From Bradyrhizobium sp. Arg816 (GTDB taxonomy: Bacteria > Pseudomonadota > Alphaproteobacteria > Rhizobiales > Xanthobacteraceae): DNA of 64,000 nt. The notes under the pieces were generated by a model, which searched no databases, had not been told where the DNA came from, and saw nothing but the letters and a program-made list of their open reading frames with translations. This document shows positions 34,879 to 43,391 of the stretch, in pieces. The DNA is taken from contig NZ_JAPRAQ010000010.1 in assembly GCF_029989365.1 (NCBI RefSeq), positions 186,001 through 250,000 on the forward strand, written 5' to 3'. The position numbers were made by a program, and so were the translations under genes. Positions within the stretch are counted from its first letter, which is position 1. Each line of letters begins with the position of its first letter.

Positions 34879-36741
34879 CTAGCCCGCCGCCTCGTCGAAC
34901 TGCGTGCTCGCCTCCAGCCACTGTTCCTCCGCACGCGCCAGCGCGTCGGCGGCGTTGGCGCGCGCCTTCGACAGTTGCGCGGCCTGCTTGGGATCGCGCG
35001 TAAAAATGTCGGGCAGGGCGAGCGCGGTGTCGATCTTGGTGATGATCTCGCTGACGCGGGCGATCTCGCTCTCGGCTTCCGCGATGCGCTTCTTCAGCGA
35101 GCCGCGATTGTCCGATCTTGGGCGCTGCGGCTTCTCGCTCGCGGCGCTACGCTCGCGCGGGGCGGGCTCGCCGTTGCGCGCCGACAGCACCAGGCGGCGG
35201 TACTCGTCGAGGTCGCCGTCGTAATTGGTGACGGTGCGGTCGGCGACGATCCAGAGCCGGTCGGCGCAGGCCTCGATCAGATAGCGATCGTGCGAGACCA
35301 TGATGACCGCGCCGGGGAATTCGTTGATCGCTTCCGCAAGTGCTGCGCGGCTGTCGATGTCGAGATGGTTGGTCGGCTCGTCCAGGATGATCATGTTCGG
35401 GCCGAAGAAGGTCGCAAGGCCCAGCAGCAGCCGCGCTTTCTCGCCACCGGACAGTTTGGCGACCTTGGTGTCGGCCGCCTTGCCGGAAAAGCCGATCGCG
35501 CCGGCGCGGGCGCGTACCTTGGCTTCGGGCGCATCACCCATCAGCTTGCGGACGTGGTCGTAGGCAGAGCCGTCCTCGTTGAGCTCGTCGAGCTGGTGCT
35601 GCGCGAAATAGGCGATCGACAGCTTGTCCGCGCGCGTCACCCTGCCCGAGAACGGCGCCAGCCGTCCGGCGAGCAGTTTTACAAGTGTCGATTTGCCGTT
35701 GCCGTTGGCACCCAACAGCGCGATGCGGTCGTCATTGTCGATGCGCAGCGTAACGCGGCCCAGCACCGGGGCTGCCGGATCGTAGCCGACCGCGGCGTTG
35801 TCGACGGCGATGATCGGCGGCGACAGGATTTTTTCAGGGGCGGGAAAGCTGATCTCGCGCACGTCCGCGGTGACCAGCGCCGTGATCGGCTTCAGCCGCT
35901 CCAGCATTTTCACGCGGGACTGCGCCTGGCGCGCTTTCGAGGCCTTGGCCTTGAAGCGGTCGACGAAGGCCTGCAGGCGCGCGCGTTCGGCCTCCTGGCG
36001 CTTGACCGCCTTGGCATCGAGCAGCTCGCGCGCGGCGCGCTGCTCCTCGAAGGAGGAATAGGTGCCCTTGTAGAGCGTGAGCTTGCCGCGCTCCAGATGC
36101 AGGATCTGGTCGACCGAGCTTTCCAGAAGGTCGCGGTCATGGCTGATCACGATCACCGTGCGCGGATAATGCGCAAGGTGATCCTCGAGCCACAGCGTGC
36201 CTTCGAGGTCGAGATAGTTGGTGGGCTCGTCGAGCAGCAGGAGGTCAGGGGCGGCGAACAGCGTGGCTGCGAGTGCGACGCGCATGCGCCAGCCGCCGGA
36301 GAATTCGGCGCAGGGGCGAAGCTGGTCGGTGGCGGAGAAGCCGAGGCCGGAGAGGATCGCAGCCGCACGGCTCGGCGCCGAATGGGCGTCGATGTCGACC
36401 AGCCGGGTCTGGATCTCGGCGATCCGGTGCGGGTCGGTCGCGCTCTCCGCTTCGTGCAGCAGCGCGTCGCGTTCGAGGTCGGCCTTGAGCACGACGGAGA
36501 TCAGGCTTTCGGGGCCGTTCGGGGCTTCCTGCGCGAGGCTGCCGACGCGCCAGCGTGGCGGCAGGGTGACCGTGCCGTGCTCGGCCGAAAGCTCGCCGCG
36601 GATCACTTTGAACAGGGTCGACTTGCCGGTGCCGTTGCGCCCGACCATGCCGACGCGCGCGCCGGGCGTGATCTGCACGGAACTCTGGTCAATCAGAAGG
36701 CGTCCGGCAAGGCGGATGGAGAGGTCGGTGATAGCAAGCAT
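34879..36741 (-). CDS. ABC-F family ATP-binding protein
   Basis: A 620-residue cytoplasmic protein with two ABC ATPase domains and no membrane spans. Walker A motifs are GRNGTGKST (about 35-43) and GANGNGKST (about 345-353); signatures are FSGGWRMR and LSGGEKARLLL; Walker B segments read LLLLDEPTNYLD and MIILDEPTNHLD. The linker between domains is basic and helical (LLDAKAVKRQEAERAR). The C-terminus is a coiled coil (KKRIAEAESEIARVSEIITK), as in Uup/YheS types. ABC-F proteins act on the ribosome in translation quality control or antibiotic protection; the subtype is not certain. Confidence 0.93.
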   Translation of the reverse strand: MLAITDLSIRLAGRLLIDQSSVQITPGARVGMVGRNGTGKSTLFKVIRGELSAEHGTVTLPPRWRVGSLAQEAPNGPESLISVVLKADLERDALLHEAESATDPHRIAEIQTRLVDIDAHSAPSRAAAILSGLGFSATDQLRPCAEFSGGWRMRVALAATLFAAPDLLLLDEPTNYLDLEGTLWLEDHLAHYPRTVIVISHDRDLLESSVDQILHLERGKLTLYKGTYSSFEEQRAARELLDAKAVKRQEAERARLQAFVDRFKAKASKARQAQSRVKMLERLKPITALVTADVREISFPAPEKILSPPIIAVDNAAVGYDPAAPVLGRVTLRIDNDDRIALLGANGNGKSTLVKLLAGRLAPFSGRVTRADKLSIAYFAQHQLDELNEDGSAYDHVRKLMGDAPEAKVRARAGAIGFSGKAADTKVAKLSGGEKARLLLGLATFFGPNMIILDEPTNHLDIDSRAALAEAINEFPGAVIMVSHDRYLIEACADRLWIVADRTVTNYDGDLDEYRRLVLSARNGEPAPRERSAASEKPQRPRSDNRGSLKKRIAEAESEIARVSEIITKIDTALALPDIFTRDPKQAAQLSKARANAADALARAEEQWLEASTQFDEAAG

Positions 36742-36798
36742 GCGGCCTTGTCACCGCAAGGCGCGTCGAACGCAACCCGTTTTTGCGTGAGCCTCACG

Positions 36799-36972
36799 TC
36801 AGTGCGAATCGCGATCGCGCTGCTTCAACTCGTCGAGGAGCTGTTCGAGATGCGTCGGGAGCCGCGGGTCGGGGCGCAGGCTCTGCTGGAGCCGTTCGCC
36901 CACGGCATCGCAAATCGAGCGGCTGGTGCGCCGGTCGATCTGTTCGCTGTCATTGGCAAGAAGGCCAGCCAT
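36799..36972 (-). CDS. Small hypothetical protein (weak NepR-like pattern)
   Basis: A 57-residue charged protein starting MAGLLANDSEQIDRRTSRSI at the ATG at 36972, preceded by GGAACTCCAC. The centre VGERLQQSL...LPTHLEQLLDELK is amphipathic and faintly resembles the core of NepR anti-sigma factors (IGxxLRxxY...PxxFxxLLxxL). No phyR or ecfG gene is nearby, and the match is too weak for a functional name. Confidence 0.6.
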   Translation of the reverse strand: MAGLLANDSEQIDRRTSRSICDAVGERLQQSLRPDPRLPTHLEQLLDELKQRDRDSH

Positions 36973-37187
36973 TGTGGAGTTCCGTGTTCTCAAATTGATG
37001 ACACGGTACCAAGTCCTTGGCCCCCAAATGGTTTCGCCACGCGCGGAGATTGCCCGGCACTCTGGTAAAAATTGCATGAGGCCGGGCAACATCCGCCCAA
37101 ATACAAAGCCCCAGCGCAGGGGAACGCCGGGGCTTCGCTTGGAAGGTACCTGGGGGGCTTAGGTACCTCAGAAAGGTGCTGTCGGGC

Positions 37188-37442
37188 TCAGTAGCAGCGG
37201 TTGATCAGCCGCCAGCGGGGTCCCCAGGGGGTCGGGACCAGCCGGCGCACGTAGCAGCCGCCATAACCGTAGGAGACGGGGCCGCCGGCATAGAAGCGCG
37301 GTCCACCCCAGCCGTGATGCCAGCCACCGCCGCCGCCGTGCCAGCCCCAGCCGCCGTGCCAGTGAGCGGAGGCGGAGGTCGGCGCCAGCGCGGCACCCAG
37401 CGCAACCGCGGCGACAGCGGCAAGCGAAATTTTCCTCAACAT
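37188..37442 (-). CDS. Small secreted Gly/His/Trp-rich protein
   Basis: An 84-residue protein with a signal peptide (ISLAAVAAVALGAALAPTSASA, cleavage after ASA). The mature part has repeated HGGWGWHGGGGG and GWHHGWGG, then YGGCYVRRLVPTPWGPRWR with two Cys. This type of short secreted protein (CYVRR.V.TPWGPRW...N.CY) is widespread in Bradyrhizobium. The Gly/His run could bind metal, but function is unknown. Confidence 0.8.
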   Translation of the reverse strand: MLRKISLAAVAAVALGAALAPTSASAHWHGGWGWHGGGGGWHHGWGGPRFYAGGPVSYGYGGCYVRRLVPTPWGPRWRLINRCY

Positions 37443-37694
37443 GGTGATCTCCTAAAGACTGCCGGCGCGGGGCTATCGCGTCGATGAAAGGCCGCCGAAA
37501 CGGTCCGCCTCATGATCGGGCTTTCGGTTTCGATAGGCCCGACCTTACGCCGGCGAAGCTGAACCGAACCCTGACGGGGGTTTCAGATTGGGTTCATCTG
37601 GGTGAAACGGGCGAAAACTTAATTCAGCCTAAGCCGTTGTCTCGCAATCATTTTTTGGGCGAACGTTTCGTGACGGCACTGCCGGCGCTCAGAA

Positions 37695-38213
37695 TTAAGT
37701 TTTTAAGCCGCTCTGATAGAGAAGCTCTTGCACCACGACCCGGATGTCGCCGAGTAGCGGCTGTATGTCGCCGCGCTTAGCCACGAAAAATCGATTGTGA
37801 GCGGATTTGTCTCCGATGTCCTTGAGCCTCGGAAGCGCCGCTTTGAGATTTCTGCTCGGGCTCCACGAGCCAGTCGAAAGGGTGGCGTTGATCAGGTCTT
37901 TGAGAAACACGTAGTCTCCCGTTGGCCCTTTGATTTCTGCGGACGCCCCATGCTTCTCAAACGTCTCGATCAGAAGCGTTTCGACCAAACGTCTGATCAT
38001 GACGGCGCAAGCATCGTACCAGCCTTTATCGAAGCTTCCGTTGATTTGGTTTGCGATCAGAGAGATGTACGTTCGAGTATCTCTTGTTAGAGATGTCATT
38101 AGAATTAGATGCGATTGAGCCTGCGCGCCTTCCTCGGGCGGCCCGATTTCTCGATCAACATCGTCCCGAATTGCCTTTGAGGCTGCCAGCGCGTTCAGGA
38201 GAAAATTAGACAA
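37695..38213 (-). CDS. DUF4145-like hypothetical protein in a two-gene island
   Basis: A 172-residue protein from a TTG at 38213, one base after the stop of the DUF5343 gene (TGAGTTG), implying coupled translation. The pattern YDACAVMIRRLVETLLIETFEKHGA, then LKDLINATLS...LKDIGDKSAHNRFFV is the type found in DUF4145 and similar helical domains (R..LE..L......L...I..L...G..AAH). Such domains occur in many restriction and defence-associated proteins. The open frame extends upstream to 38393, but that part overlaps the preceding gene. Lower G+C than its surroundings. No catalytic residues recognised. Confidence 0.7.
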   Translation of the reverse strand: MSNFLLNALAASKAIRDDVDREIGPPEEGAQAQSHLILMTSLTRDTRTYISLIANQINGSFDKGWYDACAVMIRRLVETLLIETFEKHGASAEIKGPTGDYVFLKDLINATLSTGSWSPSRNLKAALPRLKDIGDKSAHNRFFVAKRGDIQPLLGDIRVVVQELLYQSGLKT

Positions 38214-38214
38214 C

Positions 38215-38856
38215 TCAGCCCGCCGGGTTGTTCGCGCCGTACAAATGCTTGGCCATGCTCTCAAACATCTTGTCGATTTGCTCGGCCGAAGACTCCGGCG
38301 AAATGTGAATTTGAATGTCAATATGCACGGCGGGATGTTTCGCGCTGGGCGAACCGTGCGCAGCGGCAGGTGACGCCGCTGCTGGTGCGGCATGAAGCGG
38401 GCCTGTCGTCAGAGCACCTACCGTGGCGTCGAAACCGCTCTGACGTGAAAAATCTGCTTCCTCAACAAGAGCTTTAAAGGTCTGCACCGTTTGGTTCACT
38501 ACCTTCTCGCCGGCCGTCGAGCTTGTACTGAAGACGTGGGCTAGATCGGTCACCGTTCGCGCATTTGCGTCTGGATAGATCGCGAAAAGATCCGCGTAAC
38601 CCTGTCGGATCGCTTTTCCCAGTACTTCTCGGTGGTTCTGCCCCCGATACTCACTCCAAAGTGGCGTCGGGATGCCGGCCCCATCCGTAAGTCCGATGAA
38701 CTTGAGGACGCCAATCATCCCGGCATCATTGCTGGATGTGAAGCCTAGCGTCTTAAGATGTGCCGCTGAGAGTTTGGGTGGAATACCGGATGATCGGACC
38801 TTTCCAAGAAGAGTTTTTAGCTTTCCGGTGACGAGTGTGTACGGATAGGTAGGCAA
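38215..38856 (-). CDS. DUF5343 family protein
   Basis: A 213-residue protein. The N-terminal ~150 residues match the DUF5343 pattern: PTYPYTLVTGKLKTLLGKV, KTLGFTSSNDAGMIGVLKFI, GLTDGAGIPTPLWSEYRG, EVLGKAIRQGYADLF, and ending in QTFKALVEEADFS. A variable Ala/Ser/His linker and a C-terminal helix follow. The domain looks like a winged-helix fold of unknown role and is seen in scattered genomes, often in variable regions. The start is taken as the TTG at 38856 because GGGGAG lies 8 bases upstream; another TTG is at 38895. Two 60-base lines have 52 and 55% G+C by count. Confidence 0.8.
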   Translation of the reverse strand: MPTYPYTLVTGKLKTLLGKVRSSGIPPKLSAAHLKTLGFTSSNDAGMIGVLKFIGLTDGAGIPTPLWSEYRGQNHREVLGKAIRQGYADLFAIYPDANARTVTDLAHVFSTSSTAGEKVVNQTVQTFKALVEEADFSRQSGFDATVGALTTGPLHAAPAAASPAAAHGSPSAKHPAVHIDIQIHISPESSAEQIDKMFESMAKHLYGANNPAG

Positions 38857-39374
38857 CGTCGCTACTCCCCAAAGTTCCCGGCAAGAAAAATGCAACTTGC
38901 AGTGAGTTGCAAGGGAATGCGCGGGTTTTTTCGCTATTATTAACAGCAGTCGCAGTCCGGTCGGTCTACGGCTGAAGGCAGTTAGGCGGGGTTCCGTCTC
39001 TGGCGCATTGGCACCTACTCTTGGCTTTGGGCACGCGGGGCTGCCCGATCAGCTCAGCCAGACATCATGTATCTCGAGCCAGCCCTCGGAGGGTAGGTTC
39101 CAGCGCATCGGCACTCGTGCTCTGCTTACCCTGCACGCGGCTGGACTGACGCCAGACCCCAAGGTTCATAAGGGGATCAATAGGCGGCATAATACGTTGG
39201 GTTAAGGATTGGGTTCTGTTGCATGAAATTGTTGTAATCCATGCTGGAATCCCGGGGCGGGCCCTGCGGCGAAGCGCCTGTGAGGCCGTTCTTGCGGTCG
39301 CTTGCCGTCCGGCGATGGCGCCGATATAAGCCCGGCAACTCGGAAACCACCGCTTTCTTCTCAAGGACAAGATT
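38857..39374. other. Gap between the DUF5343 island and ndk
   Basis: About 518 bases. The first part holds the palindrome at 38891-38911. The rest contains no tRNA-like or recombinase-related sequence that I can see. A 21-codon reverse frame (39177-39242, MDYNNFMQQNPILNPTYYAA...) has an odd Asn/Gln/Tyr-rich composition but no ribosome-binding site. The ndk promoter is expected within the last 130 bases. Confidence 0.45.
38891..38911. promoter_or_regulatory. Palindrome upstream of the DUF5343 gene
   Basis: TGCAACT-TGCAGTG-AGTTGCA is a perfect 7-base inverted repeat with a 7-base centre, about 35 bases before the proposed TTG start. It is well placed to be an operator for the two-gene island. 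No regulator gene is adjacent. Confidence 0.45.
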
Positions 39375-39797
39375 ATGGCCATCGAACGCACTTTCTCGAT
39401 CATCAAGCCCGATGCGACCGCGCGTAACCTGACCGGTGCGGTCAACGCCGTGATCGAGAAGGCGGGCCTGCGCATCGTCGCGCAGAAGCGCATCCGCATG
39501 ACCAAGGAACAGGCCGAGACCTTCTATGCCGTCCACAAGGCGCGCCCCTTCTTCGGCGAACTCGTCGAGTTCATGACCTCGGGCCCCGTGGTGGTCCAGG
39601 TGCTGGAAGCCGAGGGCGCCATTGCCAAGTACCGCGACGCGATGGGTGCGACCGATCCGTCCAAGGCCGCCGATGGCACCATCCGCAAGCTCTACGCAAA
39701 GTCGATCGGCGAGAATTCCGCTCACGGCTCGGATGCGCCGGAGACCGCTGCGATCGAAATCGCGCAGTTCTTCTCGGGCAACGAGATCGTCGGCTGA
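39375..39797 (+). CDS. ndk: Nucleoside diphosphate kinase
   Basis: Transfers the gamma phosphate of ATP to other nucleoside diphosphates through a phospho-His intermediate. The 140-residue protein begins MAIERTFSIIKPDATARN, the family N-terminus, and carries the active-site motif NSAHGSDAPETA with catalytic His. The length is standard. Start ATG at 39375 with AAGGACAAG upstream. It precedes the TerC-family gene by 41 bases. Confidence 0.98.
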   Translation: MAIERTFSIIKPDATARNLTGAVNAVIEKAGLRIVAQKRIRMTKEQAETFYAVHKARPFFGELVEFMTSGPVVVQVLEAEGAIAKYRDAMGATDPSKAADGTIRKLYAKSIGENSAHGSDAPETAAIEIAQFFSGNEIVG

Positions 39798-39838
39798 TCA
39801 GCCGATAGGTTAATGTCGACGGGGCGAAAGGACGTATT

Positions 39839-40699
39839 GTGAACTGGCTCTGGCAGATCTTCGATCCCGCTACGATCGGGGCATTCTTCACCCAGTTTCG
39901 CAACGAGATGGCCGAACCGACCTTCTGGATTGCGGTCGGCAAGATCATCTGGATCAACATCCTGCTCTCCGGCGACAACGCGCTGGTGATTGCGCTCGCC
40001 TGCCGCGGCCTCAAGCCGCGGCACCGGCTGTGGGGCATGATCTTCGGCGCCGGCGCAGCCGTGCTGCTGCGGATCATCTTCACCGGCATCGTTGCGAGCC
40101 TGATGGAGCTGCCTTACCTTAAGCTCGTCGGCGGTCTCGCGCTGATCGTGATCGCGGCGAAGCTCCTGGTGCCGGAGAACGAGGACGAGGAGGGCGTCGA
40201 GTCCGCCTCGCATCTGTGGCAGGCGGTGCAGATCGTCGTCGTCGCCGACATCGTCATGAGCCTCGACAACGTCATTGCGGTAGCCGCCGCCGCCAATGGC
40301 AGCGTGCCGCTGCTGATCCTCGGTCTCGCCATCAGCGTGCCGCTGATCGTTGCCGGTGCGGCCCTGATCATGGCGCTGCTGGCAAAGCTGCCGGTCCTGG
40401 TCTGGGCGGGTGCTGCGCTGCTCGGCTGGATCTCGGGCGAGGTGATCGCGACCGATCCCGGCATCGCACCGAAGCTGCACACGCTGTTCGACGGCCCGCT
40501 CGGTGCCTCGCTGGACAGCATGCTCGGCGCACTTCGCATTCCGCCGCAATTCACCCATGGCGGCGGAGGCGGCGAATATCTCTGCGCAGCTCTCGGCGTC
40601 GTCGTCGTGCTGGTCGTCGGCTCCATCTGGCGCCGGCGCAGCCTGAGCGCGGCCGCGCTGGAATCCTCCGAGCGCCACGCCAAGGCCTCGGCGGAGTAA
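39839..40699 (+). CDS. TerC/YjbE-family integral membrane protein
   Basis: A 286-residue inner-membrane protein of the TerC superfamily, associated with metal (manganese) efflux or metalation of exported proteins. The GTG start at 39839 follows GAAAGGAC. The family motif LLSGDNALVIALACRGL lies in the first membrane segment, and the repeat of it is VMSLDNVIAVAAAANGS. Seven or eight hydrophobic spans are visible. Acidic Asp residues in SGDN and SLDN are the likely metal-binding positions. The C-terminus has an extra span and an Arg-rich tail. A terminator follows at 40728. Confidence 0.87.
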   Translation: MNWLWQIFDPATIGAFFTQFRNEMAEPTFWIAVGKIIWINILLSGDNALVIALACRGLKPRHRLWGMIFGAGAAVLLRIIFTGIVASLMELPYLKLVGGLALIVIAAKLLVPENEDEEGVESASHLWQAVQIVVVADIVMSLDNVIAVAAAANGSVPLLILGLAISVPLIVAGAALIMALLAKLPVLVWAGAALLGWISGEVIATDPGIAPKLHTLFDGPLGASLDSMLGALRIPPQFTHGGGGGEYLCAALGVVVVLVVGSIWRRRSLSAAALESSERHAKASAE

Positions 40700-41045
40700 T
40701 CTCTACGGCATGATCTGGTTTTGCTTGCCTCTTCCCGGCGGGGAGAGGTTTTGCGCGTGATCATTTCGACAGGTTGCGACGCCCGCCGTCCCCACTGAAC
40801 CGGTCATCATAGCTCCGCACGTCGGCGAGCACTGCCGCCCCATGGCGGGCGGGCGCGTCAGGTGGTCACGCACGGTGCGGTCCGGCACTTCGTGGAGTGA
40901 CCCACAGCGCTCTCAACCTCAGCGCGATTTAGACTTTGACTTATTATAAACTACTGAAAATAAAGGCGTTTTTATTGACTCGGCGGCTTCTGCCGCGGCA
41001 GGTCGCTCCGGTATTTATTCCTGTCAAACCGGAAGCTGTTGAGAG
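40700..41045. other. Gap upstream of the siderophore receptor
   Basis: A 346-base region. It begins with the terminator at 40728-40752. The last 110 bases before the receptor are AT-rich (ACTTATTATAAACTACTGAAAATAAAG near 40938-40964), with TTATT and AATAA arms 13 bases apart. That is the expected place for iron-responsive control (Irr, RirA or Fur), but no canonical box is recognised. Confidence 0.4.
40728..40752 (+). terminator. Rho-independent terminator after the TerC-family gene
   Basis: CCTCTTCCC (40728-40736) pairs with GGGGAGAGG (40740-40748) with one mismatch and a short loop, followed by TTTT. It lies 29 bases after the stop. Confidence 0.65.
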
Positions 41046-43379
41046 ATGTCTTCGAGAGCCACCTGCCGTCCTGTTGCTATTCTTGCCGCTACCGTCAAAT
41101 CACATCCGAAGTTCTCCAGACCGACGGCTTTCGCGGCCTCTCTGGTCTCCATCGCCTTGTTCGGCGACGGCTTCCTTCACCGCACCAGCGCGCAAAGTGC
41201 AGCACCGGAGACGGCGACAGCCCTGCCGGCGGTGACCGTCACTGCCGACGTGCCGAAGCAGCGTGCACGCCCGCGTTTGAATCCAAGTCGAAGGGCGGGC
41301 CGTCAAAGCGCGCCCGCGAATGAGCGGGCCAGGATGCAGGCGGAAGCGAACCCCGCTGCCGCGAGGCCGGGCGCACTCCCGCCCTCCTACTCAGGTGGGC
41401 AGGTCGCCCGCGGCGGCCAGATCGGCTTGCTGGGCAACAAGGATTTCATGGACACGCCGTTCAATATCACCAGTTACACGGCGAAGAAGATCGAAGATCA
41501 GCAGGCCAGCACGATAGCCGACGTCGTCAGCAACGACCCTTCGGTCCGGTTCACCGGTCAGACCGGCGGCATTCTCGACTCCTTCTTCATCCGCGGCTTT
41601 CCGATCGGCGAGGGGAATGTCGGAGAAATTGCCTTCAACGGTGTCTATGGCGTTGCACCGAACTACCGTGTCTTCACCGACTACGTCGAACGGATCGAGA
41701 TCATCAAGGGCCCGACCGCGCTGCTTTACGGGATGGCCCCGAACAGCAGCGTCGGAGGCACCATCAATATCGTCCCGAAGCGTGCCTCTGATGTCGATCT
41801 CACACGGGTTACGACCGACTATGCGACGAACACCCAGCTCGGCACGCATCTCGACGTCAGCCGACGGTTCGGCGAGAACCGCGAATTCGGAATCCGCGTC
41901 AATGGCAGCTATCACAATGGCGACACGCCGCTGGACAACCAGAACCGGGAGGCGCATGTCGGCGCCGCGGCGTTCGATTATCGCGGTGAGAAATTCAGAG
42001 CTTCGCTCGACTTCATCGATCAGGAAGAAAAGTTCGACGCGCCCACGAGACCGTTTCTGGTCGCAACGGGCGTAGCTGTCCCGACCGCGCCGGTCGGGAG
42101 GCGCAATGTCACGCAGGCCTGGGAATGGGCCAAGGTTCATGACAACTCGCTGCTGGCGCGCGCCGAATACGATGTGACGGAGTCCGTGACGGTGTTCGCC
42201 GACGGCGGTGGCGGCAGGACCCAGGTCGATCGCTTGTTCGGCACGCCGACGATCCTGAACGCGGCCGGCAACACCACGTCGACACCGGGACGCTTCAAAT
42301 TCGATATCGACAGGAATGTCGCCGACGCCGGTGTGCGCGCCCGGTTTGAAACCGGCGCGATCAGTCACGCAGTGAGTTTCCAGGGCAGCTACTACACGGA
42401 TCAGACCTCACGGGGCTCCGTGTCCGGGATGCCGGTTCTGTCCAACATCTATGCGCCGATCGCCCGTCCTGAGCAGTTCGTTGCTGCGCCCGCGGCTGTT
42501 CCGAAGCTTTCGGATACCGAATTGAGCGGCCTGGCGCTGGCTGACACTTTGTCGGTTTTTCAGGAACGTCTTCAGCTGACCGTCGGCGTGCGCCAGCAGG
42601 GCGTCAAGTCCAACAACTTCAACACCACCACGGGAGCGGTCACGTCCTCCTATGACCAGACGGCGCTCACGCCGATGGTCGGCCTCGTCGTCAAGCCCTG
42701 GAGCAACGTTTCGTTGTACACCAACTACATCGAAGGGCTCAGCAAAGGCGATATCGCACCGACGACCGCGAGCAATCAGGGGGAAGTTCTTGCGCCTTAC
42801 TTCAGCAAGCAGCACGAGGCAGGCGTCAAGGTCGACTTCGGAATGCTGGCCACCACGATCAGCGTGTTCCAAATCACCAAGCCGTCGGGACAGTTGGGTG
42901 TCGACAAGGTCTTCCGCGCCGACGCCGAACAGCGCAATCGCGGCCTGGAGTTCACCCTGTTCGGAGAGGTGCAGCCCGGCCTACGAGTCCTTGGCGGCGT
43001 GACGTTGATCGATGCGGAGCTGACAAAGACAAGCACGCCAACCAATCTCGGCAAGACGCCGATCGGTGTGCCTCAGGTGCAGGCAAACCTGTCCGCCGAA
43101 TGGGACACCCCGTTCGCACCCGGACTGACGCTGGTCGCAAACACCATCTATACGGGACACCAATATCTGGATGCAGCGAACACGCAGGTCGTTCCGGCCT
43201 GGACGAGGCTCGACCTGGGTGCCCGCTACAACACGCGGATCAACAACCGGCCGGTGACGCTGCGAGCCCTGGTTCAGAACGTGTTTGATACCAATTACTG
43301 GGCTGGCGTGGCGAGCTTCTCCGCATTGTCGCAGGGTGCATCGCGAACCCTGCTGTTGTCGATGTCGACGGATTTCTGA
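41046..43379 (+). CDS. TonB-dependent siderophore receptor
   Basis: A 777-residue outer-membrane receptor importing a ferric siderophore with TonB energy. A long signal region (about 1-49) is followed by a TonB-box-like PAVTVTAD and a basic linker. The plug domain contains TIADVVSNDPSVRFTGQTGG, SFFIRGFPIGEGN and DYVERIEIIKGPTALLYGM, then GGTINIVPKRA, the siderophore-receptor signature. The 22-strand barrel ends with the aromatic LSMSTDF. The ferrichrome/pseudobactin-type subfamily is likely; the ligand is unknown. A PepSY reductase follows 12 bases downstream, forming an iron-uptake operon. Confidence 0.94.
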   Translation: MSSRATCRPVAILAATVKSHPKFSRPTAFAASLVSIALFGDGFLHRTSAQSAAPETATALPAVTVTADVPKQRARPRLNPSRRAGRQSAPANERARMQAEANPAAARPGALPPSYSGGQVARGGQIGLLGNKDFMDTPFNITSYTAKKIEDQQASTIADVVSNDPSVRFTGQTGGILDSFFIRGFPIGEGNVGEIAFNGVYGVAPNYRVFTDYVERIEIIKGPTALLYGMAPNSSVGGTINIVPKRASDVDLTRVTTDYATNTQLGTHLDVSRRFGENREFGIRVNGSYHNGDTPLDNQNREAHVGAAAFDYRGEKFRASLDFIDQEEKFDAPTRPFLVATGVAVPTAPVGRRNVTQAWEWAKVHDNSLLARAEYDVTESVTVFADGGGGRTQVDRLFGTPTILNAAGNTTSTPGRFKFDIDRNVADAGVRARFETGAISHAVSFQGSYYTDQTSRGSVSGMPVLSNIYAPIARPEQFVAAPAAVPKLSDTELSGLALADTLSVFQERLQLTVGVRQQGVKSNNFNTTTGAVTSSYDQTALTPMVGLVVKPWSNVSLYTNYIEGLSKGDIAPTTASNQGEVLAPYFSKQHEAGVKVDFGMLATTISVFQITKPSGQLGVDKVFRADAEQRNRGLEFTLFGEVQPGLRVLGGVTLIDAELTKTSTPTNLGKTPIGVPQVQANLSAEWDTPFAPGLTLVANTIYTGHQYLDAANTQVVPAWTRLDLGARYNTRINNRPVTLRALVQNVFDTNYWAGVASFSALSQGASRTLLLSMSTDF

Positions 43380-43391
43380 GGCGGGTCGGCT

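Noticed and set aside
36799..36972. NepR anti-sigma factor
   Set aside because: Only a faint pattern in the central helix; no phyR, ecfG or sensor kinase nearby, so left as hypothetical.
38912..39374. Possible tRNA gene or attachment site next to the DUF5343 island
   Set aside because: No cloverleaf, T-loop GTTCGA context or integrase was found, and no direct repeats flank the island.
40938..40964. Irr or RirA operator before the siderophore receptor
   Set aside because: The AT-rich sequence does not match the known iron-control-element or RirA-box patterns closely enough.
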